From Candidatus Neomarinimicrobiota bacterium (GTDB taxonomy: Bacteria; Fidelibacterota; UBA2242; B5-G15), in the NCBI GenBank assembly GCA_017656425.1, contig JACDNV010000002.1:247512-308169 (forward strand): 60,658 nucleotides of DNA, in the 5' to 3' direction. Under the pieces are notes generated by a model that was not told the origin of the DNA, searched no databases, and saw nothing but the letters and a program-made list of their open reading frames with translations. This document shows, one piece after another, positions 54,274 through 60,658 of the stretch. Each line of letters begins with the position of its first letter. Position 1 is the first letter of the stretch. The position numbers were made by a program, and so were the translations under genes.

Positions 54274-55362
54274 TTACTCCACCAATAAAATTAAGATAAA
54301 TGGTATTAAAAAAAATGCAATAATTATATATAAAATTGGTAATAATTTGTTCCTCATGGAGATTTTACTGAAAAATTTTGCCATACTAATTGGGATTTTC
54401 CTTAGGGGTAAAAATATAGCTGTACCTATGATATTGAAAAACAGGTGACAGAAAGCGACAGTAATTGCCGATATCTCGCCAGTTGCAAGAGCTGCAAGAA
54501 GAGCTGTAATGGTTGTCCCGATGTTCGCCCCAAGAGTATATGGAAATATTTTTTCAATAGTCAGAATACCAGCGCCAGCGAGAGGAACAGCAAGTGATGT
54601 TGTAATGGAACTGCTCTGGACTAATACTGTAAAGATAAGACCGAGCAAGAGAGCCCTTAGAGTGGTTTTGAACAAGTATTTATTAAAGTAAATTTCAATT
54701 TTTCTTATCACTATCTTTTTCATAAATAAAACAATATATCTGAGAGAGAAAAACAGTAGAGCTAATGATAATATTACACCTAACCATGGGGTCTGTTCAA
54801 TAGTGTGTAGTATTAGCTTGGAAGTAGGGTTAAGAATGGTAGATAAAGGGTTGAAGACTTTCAAACCTCCAACGTTCTGAAATAAATTAGCTGTTCCAGT
54901 AGCAAGGATTCCAAGAAAGTTAAAGAAGTATTGTAAAGGGAATAAAATTAATACATTTAAAAAGTTAAAAAAATCGTGGACTATGCTAGCAGAAAAGGCT
55001 CTTTCAAATTCTATAGAGTTTCTGATGTGTCCCAGGGAAACTATTATATTTGTAATGGTAGTACCTATATTGGCTCCTATTACTATTGGTATAGCGATAT
55101 AGATCGGCATAACTCCAGTAGCGACAAGGCCGACTACCAGCGAGGTTGTCATGGAAGAGCTTTGTACAATGCTTGTGGTTAGTATTCCAATGAATAAACC
55201 TGCAAAGGGGTTGCTTGTGGTTTTGATTAGTGTTTCTGCAAAGCCCTTGCCCATGAGTTTAAATGATCCACCTATTAGTTTTATACTTAGAAGAAATAAG
55301 TATAGTAAAGCAAAAAAAGTAAACAATTTCAGTATACGACGGAATATCTTTTTGATGTCCAT
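54274..55362 (-). CDS. Na+/Pi-cotransporter (PNaS/NptA family)
   Basis: 362 residues with about nine membrane helices. The duplicated QSSS motifs that define the family are present: TSIVQSSSMTTSLVVG near residue 65 and VLVQSSSITTSLAVPL near 245. Each is followed by a GANIGTTITN/A segment. It would import phosphate with sodium across the inner membrane. The neighbouring phoU-like gene is often fused to this transporter in other bacteria. It is the first gene of the leftward block; no convincing promoter was seen upstream. Confidence 0.92.
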   Translation of the reverse strand: MDIKKIFRRILKLFTFFALLYLFLLSIKLIGGSFKLMGKGFAETLIKTTSNPFAGLFIGILTTSIVQSSSMTTSLVVGLVATGVMPIYIAIPIVIGANIGTTITNIIVSLGHIRNSIEFERAFSASIVHDFFNFLNVLILFPLQYFFNFLGILATGTANLFQNVGGLKVFNPLSTILNPTSKLILHTIEQTPWLGVILSLALLFFSLRYIVLFMKKIVIRKIEIYFNKYLFKTTLRALLLGLIFTVLVQSSSITTSLAVPLAGAGILTIEKIFPYTLGANIGTTITALLAALATGEISAITVAFCHLFFNIIGTAIFLPLRKIPISMAKFFSKISMRNKLLPILYIIIAFFLIPFILILLVE

Positions 55363-55514
55363 TAACTTAATCCTACTTAGCCAAAAAATAGCGTTTAAAT
55401 TAAAAATAAAAAGGTAAAATTCATTGAAAAAATTGGATGTCTGGTAATATAATTATTTGTCGGCAGGATTTTATGAATAGCGTATATAAGTAAGCTATGA
55501 GGTGATCTATCCAC

Positions 55515-55560
55515 TGTCATTGCGAGCGTAGCGTAAGCGAAGCGAAGCAATCTCATCTGA
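55515..55560 (+). repeat. REP-like element, forward copy 1
   Basis: Starts TGTCATTGCGAGC and ends GCAATCTCATCTGA, with internal GCGTAAGCGAAGCGAAG. The same core recurs at 55855 and 55991. It directly precedes the 8-bp array. Confidence 0.75.
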
Positions 55561-55564
55561 TTGA

Positions 55565-55820
55565 GATGGCGAGATGGCTAGATAGCTAGATGGCTGTATA
55601 GCTTGATGGCTAAGTAGCTAGATGGCTAGATAGCTGGATAGCTGGATAGCTAGATGGCTGGGTAGCTAGATAGCCGGATGGCTAAGAGGTAAGTGGTCTA
55701 ACTGGCTGTTAAACTATCAAACTAACTGGCTAACAAGCTAACCAGCCAACAAGCTAACAGGCTGTCAGACTAGCAAGCCAGTAAGCTGGCCAGCCAGCAG
55801 GCTAACAAGCTAACCAGCTA
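55565..55820. repeat. Minisatellite of 32 degenerate 8-bp units (NNNNGCTA)
   Basis: The stretch splits without any register shift into 32 consecutive 8-mers. Units 1-15 are GATGGCTA/GATAGCTA variants, and units 18-32 are mostly ACAAGCTA, ACCAGCCA or ACTGGCTA variants. The second half of each unit (GCTA/GCTG) is most conserved. The left half has many GGCTGG/TAGCTGG and the right half CCAGC/CTAACC, so the two halves are partly complementary and could fold into one long imperfect hairpin. It is bracketed by forward REP-like copies. The unit length is not a multiple of three and the frames are broken, so it is not coding. Confidence 0.85.
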
Positions 55821-55854
55821 GAAAATTAACTTAGTGTAACTACTTCAGTAGCCC

Positions 55855-55980
55855 CTGTCATTGCGAGCGAGCGTAAGCGAGCGTGGCAATCTCATCTGAT
55901 CAGGTGGAGATGGTACATTTTGAGTGTCGAGTCTCTTCTGAAGCAGATCGCTTCGTCGCCTTTGGCTTCCTCGCGATGAC
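55855..55980. repeat. REP/MITE-like element A with inverted ends
   Basis: Forward arm 55855-55902 (TGTCATTGCGAGC to GCAATCTCATCTGA) and a reverse-oriented arm 55943-55980 (GCAGATCGCTTCG to CGCGATGAC) enclose about 40 bases. Total about 126 bp, able to form a long hairpin. No transposase is present, so it is non-autonomous. Confidence 0.75.
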
Positions 55981-55990
55981 CTACCTGGTA

Positions 55991-56123
55991 CTGTCATTGC
56001 GAGCGAGCGCAAGCGAGCGTGGCAATCTCTTTTGTATAAGCGAAGTAGTATATATTTATAGCTTCAATTATTTTATAAAGCAGATTGCCATGTCGCTCAC
56101 CGACGTTCGCTCCTCGCAATGAC
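55991..56123. repeat. REP/MITE-like element B with inverted ends
   Basis: Forward arm 55991-56033 (CTGTCATTGCGAGC to GCAATCTC) and a better-preserved reverse arm 56080-56123 (GCAGATTGCC to CTCGCAATGAC) enclose about 46 bases. Total 133 bp, the same design as element A ten bases to its left. A partial forward copy at 56132-56160 (TGTCGCTGCGAGC to GAAGCAGTCT) follows. Confidence 0.75.
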
Positions 56124-56160
56124 GTGTCGATTGTCGCTGCGAGCGATGGCGAAGCAGTCT

Positions 56161-56408
56161 ATAATGAAGAGAGTAATTAGAACTCAGAATACTCTATGGA
56201 TGTTTATATTTAAAGAAATAGTGCGCAGTATAAATTCCTAATAGTCTCCTCGAAGCAACTCATTATAGAAACATGAAAAGACATTTCTCCTTACATTCTC
56301 CTAGAGGTTTGATATATAACTATGGAATCATTTTTTTTAATTCGGCTAATGGATGGAGCAAGCAACTTTTAAATATCAAATTGCTATGTTTAGTTTAATC
56401 TACTTTAA
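56161..56408. other. Non-coding stretch after the repeats
   Basis: AT-rich and without a believable gene, RNA or terminator that I can support. It lies beyond the 3' end of the barrel-protein gene. The rest of the 55363-56408 gap is filled by the repeats listed separately. Confidence 0.4.
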
Positions 56409-57821
56409 CTATCTTATAGGAAAAAATATAAATACTGAGAATAGACTTCCGCCACGGTGTGATATTTTTCTATCGGGATATTTTTTTCTGAGACTTATTT
56501 TGCTCTTATCCAATCGATGAATAATAGGTATAAATTGATTGCAGGTGAAATTTATATTTGTTTTTCTAATAGATATAGAAATGTTATAATTTAACTCCAG
56601 AAGTTGTATCCTGTATTTTAAATGAGTATCTATTGGAGTGGAAATAAGCCCAAATAAAAGTTTTGCATCTCCTTCTATAGGCGTTAAAAGATAGCCATAA
56701 GAATACGATATTTTGAATGTATTATTAAATAGAATTATTTTGTGTTTGTTTTTTATAATAAGGTGAAAAAAGTAGGTATTACCGTTTTTTATATTGCCAG
56801 TAATTCCGTGTGATATTGGAAATATCTTCGAAAAATATCCCATTACTGGAGTGTGCATATCTAAGTTTGCATTAAAAATATATCCTGAGAATCCAGGTTC
56901 AATTGTAGTTTTCAATATCTTGTATGCTGATGAGAAAAACATCCCTATACGATAAAATTTGAAATATCCAAGGCTCTTGAAGTCTGTAGATGAAGGAGGG
57001 TTATTATCAGTATTAAGCAATATTTTATCTTCAAAAATTGAAAGACTGAGCATATCTAATCTGAGGGAGGGTTTAATATACAATGTAAGCATAGATGAAT
57101 TAATGTTAATTGGGACTGTCAGTTTTCTTTTACCCGCTAACTCAGGTCTGTTTGAAGTGTTGGTATAGTTAATGTTAGTGCTGCTATTTACTATTGTTTT
57201 TGAAATCAAAACACCGGGTTTTAAGTGACGAGTTTTATTAGCTAGTATAGTAGTTATATTAAAATTGAAAAAGTCGATAGAAGTTATTAATTCCCTACCA
57301 AATGCTGGCTCCAGCCAGTCATAAAAGAATTTATTAACAGGTACATCATTTGATCTTGGATAGTTATTTATGTGAAATGTTCCTTTTGAGCTTGATATTC
57401 CATAGCTTATTTCAGCCTGAAAAATATTTCTTTTAAAAGGTAATAGCATTTTAAATTTGGTCCCATTAAAGCTGATAGGATAATTGGTAACAACAGACAC
57501 ATGATCTTTTCCATTATTAAACTTTAGCTCTTCATGTACAAAGTCCAGTTTGAATCGTGTTTTATTATTTTTAAATAAAGGTAGATTCAATGAAAAAAAG
57601 GATTGGTTTTCGTAGATAGATAGAGACTTTATACCATTTGTTCGTTTTCTATAAATATCAAAGAATGTTAATCTGAATTCGTTATATGGGTTGGCAGCCG
57701 GCAGGTGAGAGAGAGGAGTTTTATATCCTGTTATATTTTTTAGAAGTTTTGTTAACCCTGCCTGCTGCGCAAATGTAAAAGAGCAAATCAATAAAAAAAC
57801 CAGCGGTATTTTCTTCTTCAA
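56409..57821 (-). CDS. Probable outer-membrane beta-barrel protein, unknown function
   Basis: 470 residues. A signal peptide ends near TFAQ19. The remainder is a long series of alternating polar/hydrophobic strands with frequent Gly, Asn, Lys and aromatic residues, finishing with a strand SVFIFFPIR. This pattern fits an outer-membrane barrel, but I recognise no family. It starts two bases after the T9SS-sorted protein on the same strand, suggesting that the two work together, for instance as surface anchor or partner. Confidence 0.65.
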   Translation of the reverse strand: MKKKIPLVFLLICSFTFAQQAGLTKLLKNITGYKTPLSHLPAANPYNEFRLTFFDIYRKRTNGIKSLSIYENQSFFSLNLPLFKNNKTRFKLDFVHEELKFNNGKDHVSVVTNYPISFNGTKFKMLLPFKRNIFQAEISYGISSSKGTFHINNYPRSNDVPVNKFFYDWLEPAFGRELITSIDFFNFNITTILANKTRHLKPGVLISKTIVNSSTNINYTNTSNRPELAGKRKLTVPININSSMLTLYIKPSLRLDMLSLSIFEDKILLNTDNNPPSSTDFKSLGYFKFYRIGMFFSSAYKILKTTIEPGFSGYIFNANLDMHTPVMGYFSKIFPISHGITGNIKNGNTYFFHLIIKNKHKIILFNNTFKISYSYGYLLTPIEGDAKLLFGLISTPIDTHLKYRIQLLELNYNISISIRKTNINFTCNQFIPIIHRLDKSKISLRKKYPDRKISHRGGSLFSVFIFFPIR

Positions 57822-57823
57822 TT

Positions 57824-60169
57824 CTACTTCAACAGCGTCAATTTCCTTGTAAATACTCTGTTATCAGCTTTTAAAACACAGATATAAGTACCAGATGGCA
57901 AGTTATCGGGTTTCCAGATGTAAGTTTTTCTTCCAGCATTCAGTCTGTTATTTTCCAGTCTAACTACTATTTCCCCTCTTAGGTTAACAATTGTGAGCTC
58001 TACATGTGATTGCTTTGGTAGATCAAACGAAATGAAAGCAACAGGATTAAACGGATTTGGATAAATGGGCGATAGTTTGAACTCAGCTGGTACAGGTTTT
58101 TCTGCAACCGTACCTACTTTAAATCTGTCAGGGAATAGACCTCCGAGTGTAGAATCTATTCCATATACATAATCTTTCCACATCTGCAGAAAACTTGTTG
58201 GTGGGTTATCAAACCATGCTGATAGATTGACTCTCTCTCCGTCGATTGTAATAGTTGAATCAGGCTCTTTAAAATCAATATAAATTGCGTTGGTGATATC
58301 TTTTGCCATTAGCATTTGAAATTCGAATTCATCACCATCGATACCAAAGTCATCCTGATATGGATAAACTGCAACGGAAAGATCATGCATATTCTCAAAG
58401 AAATGACTTATTTCACCGAAAGCACTTTCAAGCCAATCGCCGATTTCAATGAACTTCTGTCTTCCATAATCTGTCAATGTAAGAAAATCAGGATTTGCTC
58501 TTTCTAATATTGCAATAATGTCTGAATCGCTTTCAGCTTCCGAAAAATCCAGTTCATCTGGATTTAGATCAAGAATAAATATTTTATCTATTTCGTTATA
58601 GAAATCAACAGCTGCATCAGCGATTTGTTGTAAGCCGTTGCATATAAGGTCTACCGTATTTACGACAAGTTTAACCTGAGGTTTTAATAAAACGATAAAT
58701 TCAAAATTATCGTCTGCATCAATCATATACGGATGTCCATCGTCGTCGTAGTCTTTCACAAGTATTACAAAATTTGTGACCTCACCGGAGTTTATATATT
58801 GATCAATATGATATCTTATTTCTTTAATTTCAGCAGAGTAATTGAAGTTTTCCCAATCGTAGTAGAATAATAGACTGTCTATTCTACCCTGTTCAAGATA
58901 AAACAGGACGTTTTCAATATCGGCATATATATTTTCATCCGTTAATAGTTTAATAAGTTTAATTAAACCGATGCCTAGATGTTCATCAGGTTCTATTGGC
59001 TCCTGTGACCAATGATTGAGAAGAGTATCCAGCCTTGCCATAAAGGCTTCAAAATCGTCTTCTGAGTACAGTACCGCATCAGATTTTATCATTGAATACA
59101 TATTATTTGTAATACCGTTTGGAAATATTCCACCGAAAGTATATGCCAGATCTTCACCTGCTCTATAAAAATCTTTGAATAATTCTTCAAAACTCCTACC
59201 AGGCATATTCTCAATTATAGCTAATGGTTTAATGGTTTTACCTTCAGATTCATCCCCTATCGGATATTCTTTCCCACCTAGAAGTGTGTCGATTTCAGCA
59301 ATAAAAGATTTTAAAGAGTCTAAACCACTAACATTCAGCTCCAGCGGTGCAAAAGGTTGATGATTCAGCATATATTTTACTGTATCAATCATCAATGAAA
59401 TGTAATCCAGTCCCGTTCTGAATGATACTATTGCGGGAGCTACATCTCCATTTTCTACGTCTACTATAGAATCCATTTTTGCAAAACCATCGTTGAACGA
59501 AGAGTCTATTTTCGTGCCGATACAATCAATATCTATCAGTAGATTAAAGAAATCACGAGATATGATGAATACTGTATCCTCATAGGCTGATCCCATTATT
59601 TTAAATACGAAATCAAAGTCCGTTGTGGAGTTAAATACACTATCGATGCTGAGGCCTACCTCTTCAAAGTATAAATCGACCTCATTGAAGAATTTGTACA
59701 GCTCGCTATCAATATTTTCAATATTCTGACTGACCGAGAGAAATAGATTTTCTAATGAATCTCTAAAGGTCTCATAGTCACCATTATTGAAGAAATTGAT
59801 TAGATAATCGAAAAACTCATCCTGATTCTGTGCTGTAATTAGAGGATAAATAGTTTCAGTAGTTATGTCAATTGCTATAGATAAATCGTTTTCTAATCTA
59901 TTTCCCAGACTGTCAATAGCAGTAAAAGAAGAATTTGCCTGAATATTGGCTTTTGCAAGCTGGATAAGAGCGATACCGATATATGCTTTCATAATTGATT
60001 CGTCATTTGAACTTTGCAGTATAGTATCATTAAAAACTGTCTCCATACTATCAAGATAATCGATGTAATCTTCAGTAATATTTGTTTGCAGAATTAAATC
60101 TGGCACCTGTTGTGGATAAACCAGTGTTATTATTAAAAATAGCATTAATAGTCCATTAACAACTTTCAT
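57824..60169 (-). CDS. Large secreted protein with a type IX secretion C-terminal sorting domain
   Basis: 781 residues. The signal peptide (1-18, ending near PQQ) is followed by a long helical, Asp/Asn/Phe-rich region with many acidic patches (about 20-690). I see no enzyme motif in it. The last ~90 residues form a small beta domain: FKLSPIYPNPFNPVAFISFDLP, of which YPNPFNP is diagnostic, then VELTIVNLRGEIV and GTYICVLKADNRVFTRKLTLLK. This is the T9SS type A sorting domain of FCB bacteria, cleaved at the outer membrane. An AAAGGAGG lies nine bases before the ATG at 60169, so an earlier in-frame GTG at 60196 is rejected. Confidence 0.85.
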   Translation of the reverse strand: MKVVNGLLMLFLIITLVYPQQVPDLILQTNITEDYIDYLDSMETVFNDTILQSSNDESIMKAYIGIALIQLAKANIQANSSFTAIDSLGNRLENDLSIAIDITTETIYPLITAQNQDEFFDYLINFFNNGDYETFRDSLENLFLSVSQNIENIDSELYKFFNEVDLYFEEVGLSIDSVFNSTTDFDFVFKIMGSAYEDTVFIISRDFFNLLIDIDCIGTKIDSSFNDGFAKMDSIVDVENGDVAPAIVSFRTGLDYISLMIDTVKYMLNHQPFAPLELNVSGLDSLKSFIAEIDTLLGGKEYPIGDESEGKTIKPLAIIENMPGRSFEELFKDFYRAGEDLAYTFGGIFPNGITNNMYSMIKSDAVLYSEDDFEAFMARLDTLLNHWSQEPIEPDEHLGIGLIKLIKLLTDENIYADIENVLFYLEQGRIDSLLFYYDWENFNYSAEIKEIRYHIDQYINSGEVTNFVILVKDYDDDGHPYMIDADDNFEFIVLLKPQVKLVVNTVDLICNGLQQIADAAVDFYNEIDKIFILDLNPDELDFSEAESDSDIIAILERANPDFLTLTDYGRQKFIEIGDWLESAFGEISHFFENMHDLSVAVYPYQDDFGIDGDEFEFQMLMAKDITNAIYIDFKEPDSTITIDGERVNLSAWFDNPPTSFLQMWKDYVYGIDSTLGGLFPDRFKVGTVAEKPVPAEFKLSPIYPNPFNPVAFISFDLPKQSHVELTIVNLRGEIVVRLENNRLNAGRKTYIWKPDNLPSGTYICVLKADNRVFTRKLTLLK

Positions 60170-60204
60170 AGTCTCAATCCTCCTTTTAATAATCACAAAT
60201 AAAA

Positions 60205-60238
60205 TATAGCAGGAAATTTTTTATATTACCTTGCTATA
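60205..60238. promoter_or_regulatory. Inverted repeat upstream of the secreted-protein gene
   Basis: TATAGCA (60205-60211) and TGCTATA (60232-60238) form a perfect 7-bp dyad with a 20-base centre, and GG/CC bases next to the arms extend it. It lies 36-69 bases upstream of the start at 60169 and could be an operator. A second small dyad CCGTA/TACGG lies near 60249-60266. Confidence 0.35.
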
Positions 60239-60318
60239 AATCACACATTTCCGTAATCTAATATACGGCATAATAGTGTTAATTTATAGCCCTTTTTGGT
60301 AAAGAATTATAATTTACT

Positions 60319-60347
60319 TTGATAACGTTGCTACTTAATTAATAATG
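60319..60347 (+). promoter_or_regulatory. Possible promoter of tRNA-Lys
   Basis: TTGATA (60319-60324) and ATAATG (60342-60347) are spaced by 17 bases (18 for TAATGG) and end 25 bases before the tRNA. The -10 is weak. Confidence 0.3.
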
Positions 60348-60371
60348 GATTAAATTTACACGCTTTTGAAT

Positions 60372-60444
60372 GCCCCGATAGCTTAATTGGTAGAGCAGCG
60401 GCCTCTTAAGCCGACGGTTCCAGGTTCGAGTCCTGGTCGGGGCA
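60372..60444 (+). tRNA. trnK-CTT: tRNA-Lys (anticodon CTT)
   Basis: 73 bases folding as a cloverleaf. The acceptor stem GCCCCGA/TCGGGGC is perfect, with discriminator A. The D arm is GCTT-AATTGGTA-GAGC, the anticodon loop CTCTTAA with anticodon CTT, and the T arm CCAGG-TTCGAGT-CCTGG. The anticodon stem GCGGC/GCCGA has one G-A mismatch at its outer pair. The 3' CCA is not encoded. Tandem tRNA-derived repeats follow on the next base. Confidence 0.93.
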
Positions 60445-60555
60445 CAAACTCAGTGGTGTGTTATAGAGATGGTTAATTGGTAGGTTAGTTTCTCTTAAGC
60501 CGACGGTTCTCCCGGAGGGATCCCTATGGGACAGGTTTGAGTCCTGGTCGGGGCA
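60445..60555 (+). repeat. tRNA-Lys-derived tandem repeat, unit 1 (111 bp)
   Basis: A degenerate copy of the adjacent tRNA. The 5' acceptor half is lost (CAAACTCAGTGGTGTG instead), but TTAATTGGTAG, CTCTTAAGCCGACGGTTC and GTCCTGGTCGGGGCA are kept. Between GACGGTTC and CAGG a 22-base insertion at 60510-60531 consists of two adjacent 11-nt mini-hairpins, TCCCGGAGGGA and TCCCTATGGGA. It cannot form a normal tRNA. Confidence 0.85.
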
Positions 60556-60658
60556 CAAACTCAGTGGTGTGTTGTAGAGATGGTTAATTGGTAGGATAGT
60601 TTTTCTTAAGCCGACGGTTCTCCCGGAGGGATCCCTATGGGACAGGTTTGAGTCCTGG
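60556..60658 (+). repeat. tRNA-Lys-derived tandem repeat, unit 2 (cut by the window edge)
   Basis: The same 111-bp unit as the preceding one, differing by three substitutions in the 103 bases visible, with the identical double mini-hairpin insertion. The array presumably continues beyond the window. Confidence 0.85.

Noticed and set aside
55565-55820. CRISPR-like array
   Set aside because: Units are only 8 bp and contiguous, with no unique spacers and no cas genes.
55883-56122. A 79-residue frame inside the REP-like repeats
   Set aside because: It is made entirely of repeat sequence and its intervening bases, with no protein-like pattern.
60445-60658. Two more tRNA-Lys genes
   Set aside because: The acceptor 5' half is missing and a 22-base insertion disrupts the T arm; they are tRNA-derived repeats.

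Overview
The window is AT-rich DNA from a diderm (LPS-making) bacterium. Several markers point to the FCB superphylum (Bacteroidota/Chlorobiota and relatives such as the Marinimicrobia- or KSB1-like lineages): a fused LpxC-FabZ protein, a C-terminal sorting domain of the type IX secretion kind with its YPNPFNP-like entry, a PTGGP-type Ig-like lipoprotein, and a short ProS. I cannot name the species from sequence alone. Coding density is high. Genes run almost entirely on the + strand from 0.4 to 45 kb, then form two leftward blocks (50.5-55.4 kb and 56.4-60.2 kb).

Layout. (1) 0-10 kb: the start of a sensor-kinase-like gene on the - strand, then a + strand envelope operon: uppS, bamA, skp, lpxD, lpxC-fabZ, lpxA, an unknown exported protein, dxr and rseP. 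(2) 10-12.7 kb: an amidohydrolase and a bacterial eRF1-like protein with GGY where GGQ is expected and a zinc ribbon. (3) 12.7-21 kb: a compact envelope motor locus behind a good sigma70-type promoter. It encodes a lipoprotein, a CpoB/YbgF-like protein, a barrel-TPR protein, MotA, MotB, a drastically reduced FliF, FliG and another TPR protein. No other flagellar gene is present (no FliM/N, export gate, rod, hook or filament). This is the best candidate for an undescribed system: a stator plus FliF/FliG rotor without a flagellum. (4) 21-25.9 kb: ispG, an LpxL-like acyltransferase, a Sua5/YrdC protein and an MsbA-like ABC transporter. (5) 25.9-32.7 kb: a surface-polymer island with a LicC-like nucleotidyltransferase, a GT9 enzyme, two CDP-glycerol-phosphotransferase-like enzymes, a truncated third copy, a WaaP-like kinase and wecB. 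(6) 32.9-33.6 kb: a decayed pckA pseudogene. (7) 33.8-41.2 kb: a serine-palmitoyltransferase-like enzyme, an Ig-like lipoprotein, dapF, manC, a Ste24-like protease, an exported isoaspartyl methyltransferase and a frameshifted Tat-signal flavodoxin-like gene. (8) 41.3-50.5 kb: a FemAB-like protein, two tandem flippases, three glycosyltransferases, a DUF72 protein and a Ppx/GppA protein. (9) 50.5-55.4 kb, - strand: a Na/Pi symporter, PhoU-like protein, proS, recO and a rhomboid protease. (10) 55.4-56.2 kb: non-coding repeats, made of REP-like inverted elements around a 32-unit array with an exact 8-bp period. (11) 56.4-60.2 kb, - strand: a large T9SS-sorted protein and a probable outer-membrane barrel. 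(12) 60.37-60.66 kb: tRNA-Lys(CTT), followed by tandem 111-bp tRNA-derived repeats, each carrying two adjacent 11-nt mini-hairpins; the array runs off the window.

How the genes fit together: most of the window builds or decorates the cell envelope. Undecaprenyl phosphate (uppS, with dxr and ispG feeding isoprenoids), lipid A (lpxD/C/A, LpxL-like, MsbA-like), outer-membrane proteins (bamA, skp, rseP) and surface glycans (manC, wecB, flippases, transferases) surround a putative envelope-spanning rotary motor. Annotated starts were moved to internal codons wherever a better ribosome binding site or the family start supported it.
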